Positions 45,993 through 55,197 of a DNA stretch of 64,000 nucleotides are shown piece by piece (within the stretch, counting starts at the first letter, position 1; the number at the start of each line of letters is the position of its first letter). Below the pieces are notes generated by a model that worked only from the letters and a program-made list of their open reading frames with translations, did no database searches and was not told where the DNA came from. Source of the DNA: Bradyrhizobium commune (GTDB lineage Bacteria > Pseudomonadota > Alphaproteobacteria > Rhizobiales > Xanthobacteraceae); the NCBI RefSeq assembly GCF_015624505.1, contig NZ_CP061379.1, positions 806,001-870,000 on the forward strand, given 5' to 3'. Both the position numbers and the translations under genes were made by a program.

Positions 45993-46214
45993 TCAGCGCG
46001 AGATCGAGCCGGTGCGGGTGTAGGTGTTGCCGGCCGGGCCGGTGCGGGTGACGTTGCGCGTGCAGCTTCCATTGGCGCAGCTGCCGGTCGCGGTGACGCT
46101 GGAGGTGCCGCGCGGACCGGAGCCGGTCGCCGAGCGCGTCCAGGCATTGGCGTCGGCGGCAGCGGCAACCGAAAGGGCGCCGATGACGAGGGAGGTGAGG
46201 AAGAACTTGGTCAT
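45993..46214 (-). CDS. Small exported Thr/Gly/Ser-rich protein
   Basis: 73 residues: signal peptide (about 1-24, ANA-W) and a low-complexity mature part rich in Thr, Gly and Ser with two Cys (SCANGSC) and short RTGPAGNTYTRTGS-like repeats. AAGGAG precedes ATG 46214. No family function known. It probably heads a transcript that includes the two genes downstream (45606-45917 and 44760-45596). It starts 117 bp from a phased direct repeat shared with the divergent two-component operon. Confidence 0.65.
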   Translation of the reverse strand: MTKFFLTSLVIGALSVAAAADANAWTRSATGSGPRGTSSVTATGSCANGSCTRNVTRTGPAGNTYTRTGSISR

Positions 46215-46330
46215 GATCGTCGTCTCCTTGTGGGGGCTGCCATGTGCGGAAGCCATGCGAGGAGACTGAGGCCGCGGCATCTCGGCCACATCGCCGGGAA
46301 GAAACGATTGTTATGGGTTTGTCGGACGCG

Positions 46331-46347
46331 TGTAACACTGTGTAACA
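46331..46347. promoter_or_regulatory. Direct repeat TGTAACA at 10-bp spacing, candidate regulator-binding site
   Basis: TGTAACA occurs at 46331-46337 and again at 46341-46347, exactly one helical turn apart, 50 bp before the response-regulator start. OmpR/PhoB-family regulators bind tandem direct repeats spaced by about 10-11 bp. It may serve autoregulation and the divergent exported-protein gene. Inference from pattern and position. Confidence 0.45.
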
Positions 46348-46396
46348 ACGGGCCTTGCGCCCTTGCGTGGCGCGCGCGGTCGGCCACAATGCGGCG

Positions 46397-47119
46397 ATGA
46401 ACGCGCAGGCAGCCACGATTCTGATGGTGGAGGACGATCCCGAGATCAGTCGCCTCGTCGCCGATTTCATGCGGCGCGAGGGGTTCGAGGTTGCCTGCGT
46501 CGGCGATGGCAAGGCGATGGACGCGATGCTCCAGCGCCTGCGGCCGGATCTCGTGATCCTCGACCTGATGCTGCCGGGCGAGGACGGGTTGTCGATCTGC
46601 CGCCGCTTGCGCACGGATGATTCCATCCCGATCCTGATGCTCACCGCCAAGAGCGACGAGATCGATCGCGTCGTCGGGCTCGAAATGGGCGCCGATGACT
46701 ATCTCGCAAAGCCGTTCGGCCCTCGCGAGCTGTTGGCGCGGGTGCGCGCCATCTTGCGCCGCGCCAACGGCACGCCGGCAAAGCCCCTGGTGCGCCGCTT
46801 CACGTTCGATCGCTTCGTGATCGATCTCGATGCCCGCAGCGTCGAGACGGTCGAGGCCGAGATATCAGCGCTGCAATTGACCAGCGCCGAGTTCGACCTG
46901 CTCGGCTGCTTCGTGCAGCGGCCGCGCCGGGTGCTGACCCGCGACCAGATCCTCGACTGGACGCGCGGGCGATCGGCCGAACCGTTCGATCGCACGGTCG
47001 ACATGCTGATCTCGCGGCTGCGCAAGAAGCTCGACGGCGCGAGCCCCGGCTCCAATCTGATCACGACGGTGCGCAATGGCGGCTATCTGTTCACCGCTGC
47101 CGTCAAGCAGGTCTCGTGA
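46397..47119 (+). CDS. OmpR-family response regulator
   Basis: 240 residues: receiver domain with phospho-acceptor Asp56 in LVILDLMLPGEDG and conserved Lys in DYLAKPFGPRELLARV, then an OmpR-type winged helix with RSAEPFDRTVDMLISRLRKKL. ATG 46397 chosen; an in-frame extension to 46355 is not domain-like. The stop overlaps the sensor kinase ATG (TGATG), so the pair is translationally coupled. Signal unknown. Confidence 0.94.
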   Translation: MNAQAATILMVEDDPEISRLVADFMRREGFEVACVGDGKAMDAMLQRLRPDLVILDLMLPGEDGLSICRRLRTDDSIPILMLTAKSDEIDRVVGLEMGADDYLAKPFGPRELLARVRAILRRANGTPAKPLVRRFTFDRFVIDLDARSVETVEAEISALQLTSAEFDLLGCFVQRPRRVLTRDQILDWTRGRSAEPFDRTVDMLISRLRKKLDGASPGSNLITTVRNGGYLFTAAVKQVS

Positions 47120-48468
47120 TGCTGCGGGTGACGCTGGCCGCGCGGCTGGCCCTGATCGGCCTGATCGGATTCTCGGTGGTGGTCACCGTCGTGGTGGCGA
47201 TCTTCTACCGCACCACGGTGCACGAGAACGCGCTGACGCGGCCCACGCCGGAGCGCCTCGATGCGCTGGCGACCTTGCTCGAGCGCACGGCCGCCGGCTC
47301 GCGGCAGTTGGTGCTGGACGCAGTGTCATCGCCGCAATTCATGGTGCGGATCATGCCGTCGGCCGCACCCGTCGGCGGCGAGACGCCGGAGCAGCAGCAA
47401 CAATTGCGCGAGACCTATGCGGCCGGTCTTGCAGGGCGCTCCGTCGAGATCGTGTCGCCGCCCGATCATCGGGTCGCGCACCTGTTTCCACGCATCGCGC
47501 GGTTGATGGCCAACGCGATCGAATTCCGCATCGGCCTGCGCAGCGGCGAGCTCTTGATCATCGATGCCTATACCCGTCTGCCGGTGACGCCGCTCGGCCT
47601 GCCCGTCGGCTTTGGCGCAGGGCTGTTCGGATCGATCGTGGCGCTGCTGGCGTTGCTGGTCATGCAGCGCGAGACGCGGCCGCTGGCGCGGCTCGCAGCA
47701 GCCGTCGATCGCGTCGACCTGTCGGCCGATCCGCCGCCGCTGCCGGACGCAAAGCGCAGCGCGCCGGAGATCCGCGCCGTCATCGCTGCATTCAACCGTT
47801 TGCAGGGCCGGCTTGCCGAGATGCTGCGTGCGCGCATGACCTTGGTCGGCGGCATCGCCCATGATGTCAGGACGTTTGCCACGAGGCTGCGGCTGCGCGT
47901 CGAGCACATCCCCGACGATGCCGAGCGGCAGCGGGCGGTTGCCGATATCGACGACATGATCCGCCTGCTCGACGACGCGCTGTTGTCGACACGGGCGGGC
48001 GCCGGCGGCCTGTCGCAGGAAATGGTCGAGCTTGCCGCGCTGATCTCCGCCGAGGTGCACGATCGCCGCGCCCAGGGCGCCCCGGTCGATCTGGTCACCG
48101 ACGAGCGCGCCCGCGACGCGATCGTGCTCGGCGACCGGCTGGCGCTGCGGCGGATCCTTGCCAACATCATCGACAACGCGCTCGCCTATGGCCATGCGGC
48201 GCATGTGCGGACGGCGTGGAAGGATGGTGCGGTCGTCGTGTCGATCGACGACGAGGGGGCGGGCATTCCCGCCGATCAGCGGCAGACCGTGCTGGAGCCG
48301 TTCCACCGGCTGGAGAAGTCGCGCAACCGCGGGACGGGCGGTGCCGGTCTTGGCCTCGCCGTGGTGCGCAGCCTGGTGGAGGCCCACGGCGGCACGATCG
48401 AAATTGCCGCGGCCTCGAGCGGTGGCACGCGGGTGACTATCGCGCTGCCGGTGTTTCGGCCGGGTTGA
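47119..48468 (+). CDS. Sensor histidine kinase
   Basis: 449 residues: one N-terminal membrane helix (about 8-30), a periplasmic domain of about 140 residues, a second helix near 170-190, HAMP, a DHp domain with His248 in GGIAHDVRTFATRLRLR, and an HATPase_c domain with NIIDNALAYG, DEGAGIP and GTGGAGLGLAVV. The DHp motif has Phe where most EnvZ-like kinases have Pro (HDLRTP). Paired with the response regulator just upstream. The stop lies 3 bp from that of the Lrp-family gene on the other strand. Confidence 0.92.
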   Translation: MLRVTLAARLALIGLIGFSVVVTVVVAIFYRTTVHENALTRPTPERLDALATLLERTAAGSRQLVLDAVSSPQFMVRIMPSAAPVGGETPEQQQQLRETYAAGLAGRSVEIVSPPDHRVAHLFPRIARLMANAIEFRIGLRSGELLIIDAYTRLPVTPLGLPVGFGAGLFGSIVALLALLVMQRETRPLARLAAAVDRVDLSADPPPLPDAKRSAPEIRAVIAAFNRLQGRLAEMLRARMTLVGGIAHDVRTFATRLRLRVEHIPDDAERQRAVADIDDMIRLLDDALLSTRAGAGGLSQEMVELAALISAEVHDRRAQGAPVDLVTDERARDAIVLGDRLALRRILANIIDNALAYGHAAHVRTAWKDGAVVVSIDDEGAGIPADQRQTVLEPFHRLEKSRNRGTGGAGLGLAVVRSLVEAHGGTIEIAAASSGGTRVTIALPVFRPG

Positions 48469-48471
48469 GCC

Positions 48472-48981
48472 TTATGCCGCCACCACTGCCGGGATCGGCA
48501 GCGTCGTGACCGACTTGATCTTCTCCATCGCGAAGCGCGAGGTGACGTTCTTCAGCGGCACGGCGCTGATCAATTTCTTGTAGAAGACATCATAGGCCTG
48601 CATGTCCGCGACCACGACGCGCAGCATGTAATCGACGTCGCCGGCCATGCGATAAAATTCCATCACCTCGGGCATGGCGCTGACGGCCTCGGCGAATCTC
48701 TTGAGCCAGGCGTCGGAATGGTCGGCGCTCTCGACCGAGACGAACACGGAGATGCCGAGCCCGATCTTGTTCTGATCGACCAGCGCGACCCGCTTGAGGA
48801 TCACACCGTCCGCCTCCAGGCGCTGGATGCGCTTCCAGCAGGGGGTCGATGACAGTCCGACGCGATCGCCGATCTCGGCGACGGAAAGGGAGGCGTCCTC
48901 CTGGAGCACCATCAGGATCTTGCGGTCGATGGCATCGAGGCGGCGGTTGGTCTCGGGGATCTGGACAGCGGCATCGGTCAT
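48472..48981 (-). CDS. Lrp/AsnC-family transcriptional regulator
   Basis: 169 residues: N-terminal helix-turn-helix (DAIDRKILMVLQEDASLSVAEIGDRVGLSSTPCWKRIQRLE) and a C-terminal RAM ligand-binding domain (HSDAWLKRFAEAVSAMPEVMEFYRMAGDVDYMLRV). It should respond to an amino acid and form octamers. I chose ATG 48981; the frame is open to 49023. The divergent neighbour across about 100 bp is not a gene, since pfkB is on the same strand further on; targets are therefore unclear. Confidence 0.92.
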   Translation of the reverse strand: MTDAAVQIPETNRRLDAIDRKILMVLQEDASLSVAEIGDRVGLSSTPCWKRIQRLEADGVILKRVALVDQNKIGLGISVFVSVESADHSDAWLKRFAEAVSAMPEVMEFYRMAGDVDYMLRVVVADMQAYDVFYKKLISAVPLKNVTSRFAMEKIKSVTTLPIPAVVAA

Positions 48982-49079
48982 TTTGAAGAACTTTGTTTCA
49001 TTATGGCGGCTAGTTTTCGTCATATAGAGAAAAATCTTCTACTGCAAGCCCATATTCTTGGCTGCGGGCCGGAACAGCT

Positions 49080-50003
49080 CTAAAGCCGATTTTGCAAAAA
49101 CCTTTCAACTTCAATACGTTGCGGTGCGGCTGGGCCGCCGCCATGGCGCGTGCATTTCAGCGCCGCGGCGGCCGCGGCGAATCGCAGCGCCTCTCGCACG
49201 CCGCCGCCCTGGGCGAGCGCAAGCGTGAAGGCGCCGTGGAAGACGTCTCCAGCGCCGAGCGTATCCACGGCCTCGACCGGAAAGGCCGGCGTCTCCTCCA
49301 GTTCGTGCCTCTCGTTCAGCCAGATCGTGCCGCGCGGGCCGCGGGTGGCGGCGAGGAAAGCCGGCGTCAGGGTGGCCAGGCGCTTCAAGGCCTCACCATC
49401 GTCGGCCGCATCAGCCGTTTCTTGCACCTGCTCGCTGGCGAACAACAGATGCGAGGCGGCGGTGAAGAGGCCGTCTGTCAACGGCATCGCCCGGTCGACG
49501 CCGACGATGACGGCAATGCCGCGCCGGCGCGCCTCGGTGCAGAGATCGATGCAGAATGCGGCGCAACGGCTTTCGACGAGAACAGCCTGGCAATCGGCCA
49601 GCAGTTGGTCGGCATGCGCCAGCTTCACGGTCCACAGCGCGGGATCGCGATAGATCGTCAGCGTCCGCTCGCCGGACGGCTCGATCATGATCGCCGAGAC
49701 CGGCGTCATCAGCCCTTTCATGCGCACGACATGCGTGGTCTCGATGCCTTCGGCGGCCATCCGCTCCCGGATGAAGCCGCTCGACGTCTCGCCGGCATCA
49801 CCCATCGGGCCTGCGAAGGCGACACGGCCGCCGAGCCGCGCGATGGCGATTGCGGCATTGAGCGCGTTGCCGCCGCAGATTTCTGCGAGATGGCTGGCGT
49901 TGGCCTTGCTCCCACGGTCGGGCACGGCCTCGACACGAAAAGTGAGGTCGCGCACGGGAATGCCGATGCAGAGGATGCGCGGCGCGATCCCGGGTGCAGC
50001 CAT
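49080..50003 (-). CDS. PfkB-family carbohydrate kinase
   Basis: 307 residues of the ribokinase fold: N-terminal GGNALNAAIAIARLGGRVAF motif and the C-terminal PfkB signature DTLGAGDVFHGAFTLAL with the catalytic Asp in GAGD. Phosphorylates a sugar or nucleoside; the substrate cannot be read. It is 6 bp downstream of nudC on the same strand, forming a likely operon HIT-nudC-pfkB in reverse reading order (HIT gene first). Confidence 0.92.
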   Translation of the reverse strand: MAAPGIAPRILCIGIPVRDLTFRVEAVPDRGSKANASHLAEICGGNALNAAIAIARLGGRVAFAGPMGDAGETSSGFIRERMAAEGIETTHVVRMKGLMTPVSAIMIEPSGERTLTIYRDPALWTVKLAHADQLLADCQAVLVESRCAAFCIDLCTEARRRGIAVIVGVDRAMPLTDGLFTAASHLLFASEQVQETADAADDGEALKRLATLTPAFLAATRGPRGTIWLNERHELEETPAFPVEAVDTLGAGDVFHGAFTLALAQGGGVREALRFAAAAAALKCTRHGGGPAAPQRIEVERFLQNRL

Positions 50004-50009
50004 TGGTGG

Positions 50010-50948
50010 TCAGCTCTTGTCGTGCACCCAGCGCCCGAGCAGGTGATGGGCGATGGCGAAGGGATGCGGACCGGCGAGCCCGTCCGGATGCGTCCGCGTC
50101 AGCATCTTTGCGGCCTCCTCGCGCGTGAACCAGCGCGCATCCTCGAGCTCCGAATGGTCGACGACGACATCCTCGTTCAGCGCCCGCGCGCTGCACCCGA
50201 TCATCAACGACGACGGATAGGGCCAGGGTTGCGTCATGTAATAAGCGACGTCCGTGCAGTGGATTCCGGATTCTTCGAGGATCTCGCGGCGCACCGCGTC
50301 CTCGATCGTCTCGGCAGCCTCGACGAAGCCGGCAAGGCACGAATACATGCCCGGCGGAAACTGCTTCTGGCGGCCAAGCAGGCATTTGTCACCGGAGGCC
50401 ACCAGCATGATCACGACCGGGTCGGTGCGCGGAAAGTGCTCGGCCTTGCAAGCGGGGCATTCGCGTTTCCAGCCGCCTTCCTTCATCGCGCTGCGGGTGC
50501 CGCAATTGGCGCAATAGCCGTGGCGCTGATGCCAGCCCACCATCGACTTCGCCATCGCGATCGCCGACAGCTCCTGTGGCGGGACCGCGCCCTGCATCGC
50601 CATGCCGCGCAGCTCGGTGATGCTGTAGTCCTCGCGGCCGATCAGCTTTTCGGCTGCGGCCTGCGGCATGCCCATGCCGAACATTGCGGCGCCGTCGCGC
50701 AAGCCCAGAAAGATCGTGCCGGGATTTGCGCCGCATTTCAGCGCCTCGTCGATTCCGAGCAGCGCGCGCACCTTGTCGCCCTCGCGCTTCACCAGCAGCG
50801 AGTCGCGGTAGACGACATAGGCGCGCGATGACGGCTTCTGCTCCATTGCGAACAGCTTTTCGTCATCGCGGCGCAGATGCGCGGCGCGGTCGAGGACATT
50901 GGTGACGAAGGCCGGCTGCCCCAGCGGAAACGAGTCGAATGCTGACAT
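50010..50948 (-). CDS. nudC: NADH pyrophosphatase / NAD-cap RNA decapping hydrolase
   Basis: 312 residues: N-terminal domain, zinc ribbon with CANC and CPAC, and a Nudix domain with GFVEAAETIEDAVRREILEE and the NudC-specific QPWPYPSS motif. Hydrolyses NADH to NMNH and AMP and removes NAD caps from RNA. ATG 50948 chosen over 50963, because MSAFDSFPLGQP is the family start. 11 bp separate it from the HIT gene stop. Confidence 0.94.
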   Translation of the reverse strand: MSAFDSFPLGQPAFVTNVLDRAAHLRRDDEKLFAMEQKPSSRAYVVYRDSLLVKREGDKVRALLGIDEALKCGANPGTIFLGLRDGAAMFGMGMPQAAAEKLIGREDYSITELRGMAMQGAVPPQELSAIAMAKSMVGWHQRHGYCANCGTRSAMKEGGWKRECPACKAEHFPRTDPVVIMLVASGDKCLLGRQKQFPPGMYSCLAGFVEAAETIEDAVRREILEESGIHCTDVAYYMTQPWPYPSSLMIGCSARALNEDVVVDHSELEDARWFTREEAAKMLTRTHPDGLAGPHPFAIAHHLLGRWVHDKS

Positions 50949-50959
50949 TTCTTGTTCTT

Positions 50960-51379
50960 TCAACCCAACCAGATTTTTCGGCGAAGCGCGCTGATGAAAT
51001 TCTGCACTTCGGTGGCATCGTGCGCCAACGGCTTCATCACGCCCCAGACCGGGCGCGGCCAGGCGGCGTCACTGGTGCGGCGTGCGATGATGTGAACGTG
51101 AAGCTGCGGCACCAGATTGCCGAGTGCTGCGACATTGAGCTTGTCGCATTTGGTGATCTCCTTGAGCGCCCGCGAGACGCGCGAGATCTCCGTCATCAGC
51201 TGCGCCTGCTGCACCTCGTCGAGATCGATGATCTCGACGGCGTCAGGCCGCCGCGGCACCAGCAGCAGCCAGGGATAATGCGCGTCCTTGATGACCAGCA
51301 CCTTCGACAGCGGCAGATCGCCGATGTCGATGGTGTCCTCTTTCAGGCGGGAGTGCAGCGACCAGGCGGGATCGGACAT
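50960..51379 (-). CDS. HIT-family nucleotide hydrolase
   Basis: 139 residues with the HIT fold; the triad region reads PQLHVHIIARR, where the first His of the classic HxHxH is Gln but the catalytic middle His and the last His are kept. This QLHVH form is common in rhizobial HIT proteins. Predicted to hydrolyse nucleoside phosphoramidates or dinucleotides. ATG 51379 begins MSDPAWSLHSRL. First gene of the HIT-nudC-pfkB cluster. Confidence 0.9.
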   Translation of the reverse strand: MSDPAWSLHSRLKEDTIDIGDLPLSKVLVIKDAHYPWLLLVPRRPDAVEIIDLDEVQQAQLMTEISRVSRALKEITKCDKLNVAALGNLVPQLHVHIIARRTSDAAWPRPVWGVMKPLAHDATEVQNFISALRRKIWLG

Positions 51380-51484
51380 ATGCGTTTCCGGACGGCCCGA
51401 TGCGGGCGGGCGTGTTGGCGCCGACCATACGACAGGGAGTTGGCGGGGGGAAGGTGAGGGCTCCGCAGGGGCCGCATGCTCTGT

Positions 51485-51624
51485 TGTCGTCCCGGCGAAG
51501 GCCGGGACCCATACCCACAGGAAGAAGTTTGGCGAAAGCTCGTAGTGAAGTCTTGCCACGGTACGACTGCCTGCGCTCATCGATAGATCACGCGGTATGG
51601 GTCCCGGCCTTCGCCGGGACGACA
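51485..51624. repeat. 140-bp inverted-repeat element, non-coding relative of the GIY-YIG element
   Basis: The 30-bp ends 51485-51514 and 51595-51624 are exact inverses and share the GTCGTCCCGGCGAAGGCCGGGAC core with the ends of the GIY-YIG element at 28034-28432. The 80-bp interior has no gene. It fills most of the 250-bp gap 51380-51629 and ends 6 bp before the next coding region's stop. Confidence 0.8.
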
Positions 51625-51629
51625 GCGAC

Positions 51630-52757
51630 CTACCCCTCCGCCAGCACCCGCGCATTGGCGCGGATCGAGGCTTCGCTGACGCCAATCCCGAGGCCCGGGC
51701 CGTCGGGCACGACAACGTGACCTCCGCGATTGGCAACGCGCTCCTCCAGCACATCCTCCGTCAGCACGTGATGCGGCATGTAGAATTCGCAGCCGAGCGA
51801 GATACCCGGCGTCGCCGCGATCAGCTGCGTGCCGGCGGCGAGCCCAATGCCGCCCTCCCACAGCGTGCCGCCATAGCCGGGCAAGCCGGCGATGTCGGCG
51901 ATCGCCATGATGGCCTGGGCCTCGAACAGGCCGCCGGCCTTCATCAGCTTGACCGAGACGGCATCGGCCGCCTCGCGGCGCACCACCTCCATCATGTCGC
52001 GGCGGTCGAAACAGCTTTCGTCGGCGAGCACGGGTGTTTCCAAAGCCGCGGTGAGCTGCGCCATCACGTCGAGATATTTGCGCGGCACCGGCTGCTCGAT
52101 AAAGGTCGGCGCAAATTGCTCGACGTCGCGCAGGATCTTGATGGCGCCGAACGGCGCTAAGGCCTGGTTGTAGTCGACGCGTAGATCGACCTTGTCGCCG
52201 AACTCTTTCCGGATCGCTTCGAGGTGGTCGAGGTCCTCGCGATGCGGTTTCACCCCGGTCTTGACCTTGTAGATGACATTGCCGTCCGGGACCATCTTTC
52301 GCATGCGGTCGAGATCGGCAGCGAAATCCGGGTCTGCGATCGAGAAGGAGAGGGGGATAGTGTCGCGCACCCGACCGCCAAGGAGATCGGCGACTGACAG
52401 CCCCGACGATTTCCCGACGATGTCGAGCAGCGCCATCTCGATTGCGACCTTCGCTTCGGCATGTCCGACCAGCGCGCGGTCGAGATCGGCCATCAGCGCG
52501 CGGATGCGGCGCACGGGCTTGCCCAGCAGGATCGGCCGCAAATAGATGTCGAGCGCGGAGAACGCCGCCTCCGGCGTTCCCGTAAAGACCTCCCACGGCG
52601 CCGCCTCGCCCCAGCCGATCAGGCCGTCGCTCGAGGTGAGCTCGATCAGCACGCGCTTGACCGTGCCCTTGACGTTGCCGACGCCTTGCAAGCGCGCCAT
52701 CTTGATCGGGCTCTCGATCAAAAACAGCCGGATGCGTTCGACCGTTGCTTCGGTCAT
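51630..52757 (-). CDS. Enolase-superfamily enzyme (muconate cycloisomerase subgroup)
   Basis: 375 residues: N-terminal capping domain and a TIM barrel with YKVKTGV (catalytic Lys of KxK), metal ligands in VDYNQ, FIEQP and ADES, and VKLMKAGG with the second-side Lys. This is the MLE subgroup that carries out cycloisomerase, OSB-synthase or dipeptide-epimerase chemistry. The gene starts with an ATGA overlap on the SDR gene stop, in an operon with an amino-acid-type ABC transporter. Its substrate is probably the imported compound. Confidence 0.88.
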   Translation of the reverse strand: MTEATVERIRLFLIESPIKMARLQGVGNVKGTVKRVLIELTSSDGLIGWGEAAPWEVFTGTPEAAFSALDIYLRPILLGKPVRRIRALMADLDRALVGHAEAKVAIEMALLDIVGKSSGLSVADLLGGRVRDTIPLSFSIADPDFAADLDRMRKMVPDGNVIYKVKTGVKPHREDLDHLEAIRKEFGDKVDLRVDYNQALAPFGAIKILRDVEQFAPTFIEQPVPRKYLDVMAQLTAALETPVLADESCFDRRDMMEVVRREAADAVSVKLMKAGGLFEAQAIMAIADIAGLPGYGGTLWEGGIGLAAGTQLIAATPGISLGCEFYMPHHVLTEDVLEERVANRGGHVVVPDGPGLGIGVSEASIRANARVLAEG

Positions 52758-53509
52758 GTCAGGCCTCCATTGACGTGCCAGACCTGGCCGGTGACGTAGG
52801 ATGCTATTGGCGATGCGAGGAAGGCGATGATCTCGGCGACTTCCTCGGGCCGCCCGCGGCGGCGCATCGGAATCAGCGCCTCGGTCGCGGCGATCTGCTC
52901 GGGCGAGAGCCGGCTCTCGCTCGGCTTGTCCTTGATGATGAGACCCGGCGCCACTGCGTTGACGGTGATGCCGTCTTTGGCGAGCTCGACTGCGGTGAGC
53001 CGCACCAACGCTTCCAGCGCGGCGCGACTCGCGGCGGTGGCTGCGAACGGCGCAAATTCAGGCCGGATCGCGTGCGCGACGAAGGAGGACACGGCCACGA
53101 TGCGCGCATCGCGCCCGGCGCGCAGCAGCGGCAGCGCGGCCTCGACCATCCGCGTGAACGCGAGTGCCGATTCATCCATCGCCTGCCGGAACTGATCCGC
53201 CGGCGTGCCGATCGCGCTGCCGCGGCGGGCATGGCCGCCAACAAGGATCAATCCGTCGAGCCGGCCGAAGGCGGCTTGTGCAGCGGCGACGGCATCGGTG
53301 ATGGCCGCTTCCTCCGCAAGGTCGCCGAGGCACTTTGTCGCCACAGCGCCTTTCGCTTCGGCGTCCGCCGCGGTGGCATCGAGGCCTTCCGCGTTCGCAC
53401 GCGTGTGCAGCAGCAGCGCAGTGCCGGAGCCTGCGAGCAGTCTTGCGGTGGCGCGACCGATGCCGCTGGCGGCGCCGGTGACGAGGTAAACGCGGTCGAA
53501 ATCAGGCAT
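52754..53509 (-). CDS. Short-chain dehydrogenase/reductase-fold protein lacking YxxxK
   Basis: 251 residues with a Rossmann fold: [12 protein letters not shown] cofactor motif, VAVSS (catalytic Ser region) and the C-terminal [11 protein letters not shown]. The expected Tyr and Lys of YxxxK are Thr158 and Arg162 (TAASR). This suggests loss or change of classical SDR catalysis. ATG 53509 overlaps the ABC ATPase stop by 1 bp (TGATG); GTG 53512 is an alternative. Part of the operon 51630-56052. Confidence 0.88.
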   Translation of the reverse strand: MPDFDRVYLVTGAASGIGRATARLLAGSGTALLLHTRANAEGLDATAADAEAKGAVATKCLGDLAEEAAITDAVAAAQAAFGRLDGLILVGGHARRGSAIGTPADQFRQAMDESALAFTRMVEAALPLLRAGRDARIVAVSSFVAHAIRPEFAPFAATAASRAALEALVRLTAVELAKDGITVNAVAPGLIIKDKPSESRLSPEQIAATEALIPMRRRGRPEEVAEIIAFLASPIASYVTGQVWHVNGGLT

Positions 53510-54315
53510 CACGGTGCAGTGGTGGCCGGCGGCAGCGCGCCGTTCCGGTGGAAATGACTGAGGAAGGCGCGCGTTGCGGCCTCCTGCGGATTGTCGATCA
53601 CCTGCCGCGCCGGGCCCTCCTCGACGACGACACCGTCGCGCATGAAGATGAGCCGGTTGGCGACCTCGCGGGCAAAGGCGATCTCGTGGGTCACGATTAC
53701 CATGGTCATGCCTTCGGACGCGAGCCGCTGCATCACGGCGAGCACCTCGCCGACGAGCTCGGGGTCGAGCGCGGAGGTGGCCTCGTCGAACAGCATGACA
53801 TCCGGCTCCATCGCCAGCGCACGGGCGATGGCGACGCGCTGCTTCTGTCCGCCGGACAGCGTCGCCGGATATTGATCCGCCTTCTCGGCGAGGCCGACTT
53901 TTGCGAGCTGCGCGCGCGCGAGTTTCTCGGCGTCCGCCTTGGCCATGCGTCGCACCGTGACCGGTCCCTCCATCACGTTCTGGAGCGTCGTCATGTGCGG
54001 GAACAGATTGAAGTGCTGGAACACCATGCCGGTGGTGGCGCGGAATTTGGCCAGCGTCTTCACGCCGGGCAGCTTCGTGCCCTCGCCGAACTGGAAGCTT
54101 GTATCGCCGACGCGGACGCTGCCGCCGTCGGGCACGACCAGCAGGTTGATGCAGCGGAGCAGCGTCGACTTGCCGGAGCCGGACGGGCCGATCAGCGCCA
54201 CCACGCCGCCCTTGGCGACGTCGAGATTGATGTTCTTCAGAACCGCGTTGCTGCCAAAGCTCTTGCGTAAGGCCCGGATCTCGATTTTCGAGGTGTTGTT
54301 GGAAGTCTCGCTCAT
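53509..54315 (-). CDS. Amino-acid ABC transporter ATPase (GlnQ-type)
   Basis: 268 residues with Walker [11 protein letters not shown]-loop [13 protein letters not shown], signature LSGGQKQR, Walker [15 protein letters not shown] and H-loop VTHE. It is close to the GlnQ/HisP polar amino-acid uptake ATPases. It starts by an ATGA overlap with the permease gene stop. Energises the permease and binding protein encoded upstream in the same operon. Confidence 0.95.
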   Translation of the reverse strand: MSETSNNTSKIEIRALRKSFGSNAVLKNINLDVAKGGVVALIGPSGSGKSTLLRCINLLVVPDGGSVRVGDTSFQFGEGTKLPGVKTLAKFRATTGMVFQHFNLFPHMTTLQNVMEGPVTVRRMAKADAEKLARAQLAKVGLAEKADQYPATLSGGQKQRVAIARALAMEPDVMLFDEATSALDPELVGEVLAVMQRLASEGMTMVIVTHEIAFAREVANRLIFMRDGVVVEEGPARQVIDNPQEAATRAFLSHFHRNGALPPATTAP

Positions 54316-54974
54316 TCGCCGACCGCCAGGTGCTTCTCGCCGCGGCGGACGATGATGGTGAGCGGAATCAGGATCGCCGCATAGGCAACCGCGACCGCAG
54401 TGTAGGTCTCCAGCGGCCGGTAGCTGTCATGGGCGGCGACCTGGCTCTGATAGACCAGGTCGGGCACCGCCAGCACCGAGACCAGCGAGGTGTTCTTGAA
54501 CTGGATGATCGACTGGTTCATCAGCGCCGGGATCATGCGCTTGATCGCCTGCGGCAGCACGATGCGCCGCATGGCCTGGATCGGCGTCATGCCGAGTGCG
54601 GCGCCGGCCTCCGACTGGCCCCGGTCGATCGAGACGATGCCGCCGCGGATGATCTCCGAATAGAACGAGCCGCCATAGAGCGACAGCGCCAGCGCCGACG
54701 CCGTGATCGGCGTCATCTCGACACCGGCCAGGATCGGCAGCGCGTAATAGAACCAGATCAGCTGCACCAGGATCGGCGTGCAGCGGAATGCCTCGATGAA
54801 GGTGAGAGCGAGGAGACGCACGGCCTTGATGCGTGACAGGCTGCCGAAGGCGCCGAACAGGCCGAACAATAGCCCGAGCACGACGATGACGACGGTGAAG
54901 CCGACGGTGACGCCAAGCCCGTTGAGAAAGAGCCAGCGATAGCTCCAGAGAATGCCGAAGTCCCACTGATACAT
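54312..54974 (-). CDS. Amino-acid ABC transporter permease (HisM/GlnP-type)
   Basis: 220 residues with about five membrane helices and the His/Glu/Gln/Arg permease motif ([21 protein letters not shown], then the EAA loop [22 protein letters not shown]). One permease gene is present, so it probably works as a homodimer. A family A palindromic repeat (55032-55153) lies between it and the binding-protein gene upstream. Confidence 0.94.
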   Translation of the reverse strand: MYQWDFGILWSYRWLFLNGLGVTVGFTVVIVVLGLLFGLFGAFGSLSRIKAVRLLALTFIEAFRCTPILVQLIWFYYALPILAGVEMTPITASALALSLYGGSFYSEIIRGGIVSIDRGQSEAGAALGMTPIQAMRRIVLPQAIKRMIPALMNQSIIQFKNTSLVSVLAVPDLVYQSQVAAHDSYRPLETYTAVAVAYAAILIPLTIIVRRGEKHLAVGE

Positions 54975-55031
54975 ATTCTTTCGGACCTCAGTCGCGTAAT
55001 GGCTTGGAAAGTTCGAGCCGCGCGCTCACTG

Positions 55032-55153
55032 CACCTCTCCCGCTTGCGGGAGAGGTCGGCGCGAAGCGCCGGGTGAGGGCTCCATCCGCTTGGGGAGTCT
55101 CCCTAGCGGAGACACCCTCACCCCAGCCCTCTCCCGCAAGCGGGAGAGGGAGT
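55032..55153. repeat. Composite palindromic intergenic repeat, family A copy 3
   Basis: The arms CCTCTCCCGCTTGCGGGAGAGG (55033-55054, in part) and its inverse near 55132-55151, with inner GGTGAGGG/CCCTCACC, form the same structure as copies 1 and 2. It lies inside the ABC operon between binding protein and permease, so it may form an mRNA hairpin that adjusts relative expression. Confidence 0.82.
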
Positions 55154-55197
55154 AGAGCGGTGCGTGCGGATCGAGACTGCCCCAAGTGCGCGATACC

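Noticed and set aside
50960..51379. HIT protein inactive because the first triad His is Gln
   Set aside because: The catalytic middle His and the last His are present, and this form is common in the family.
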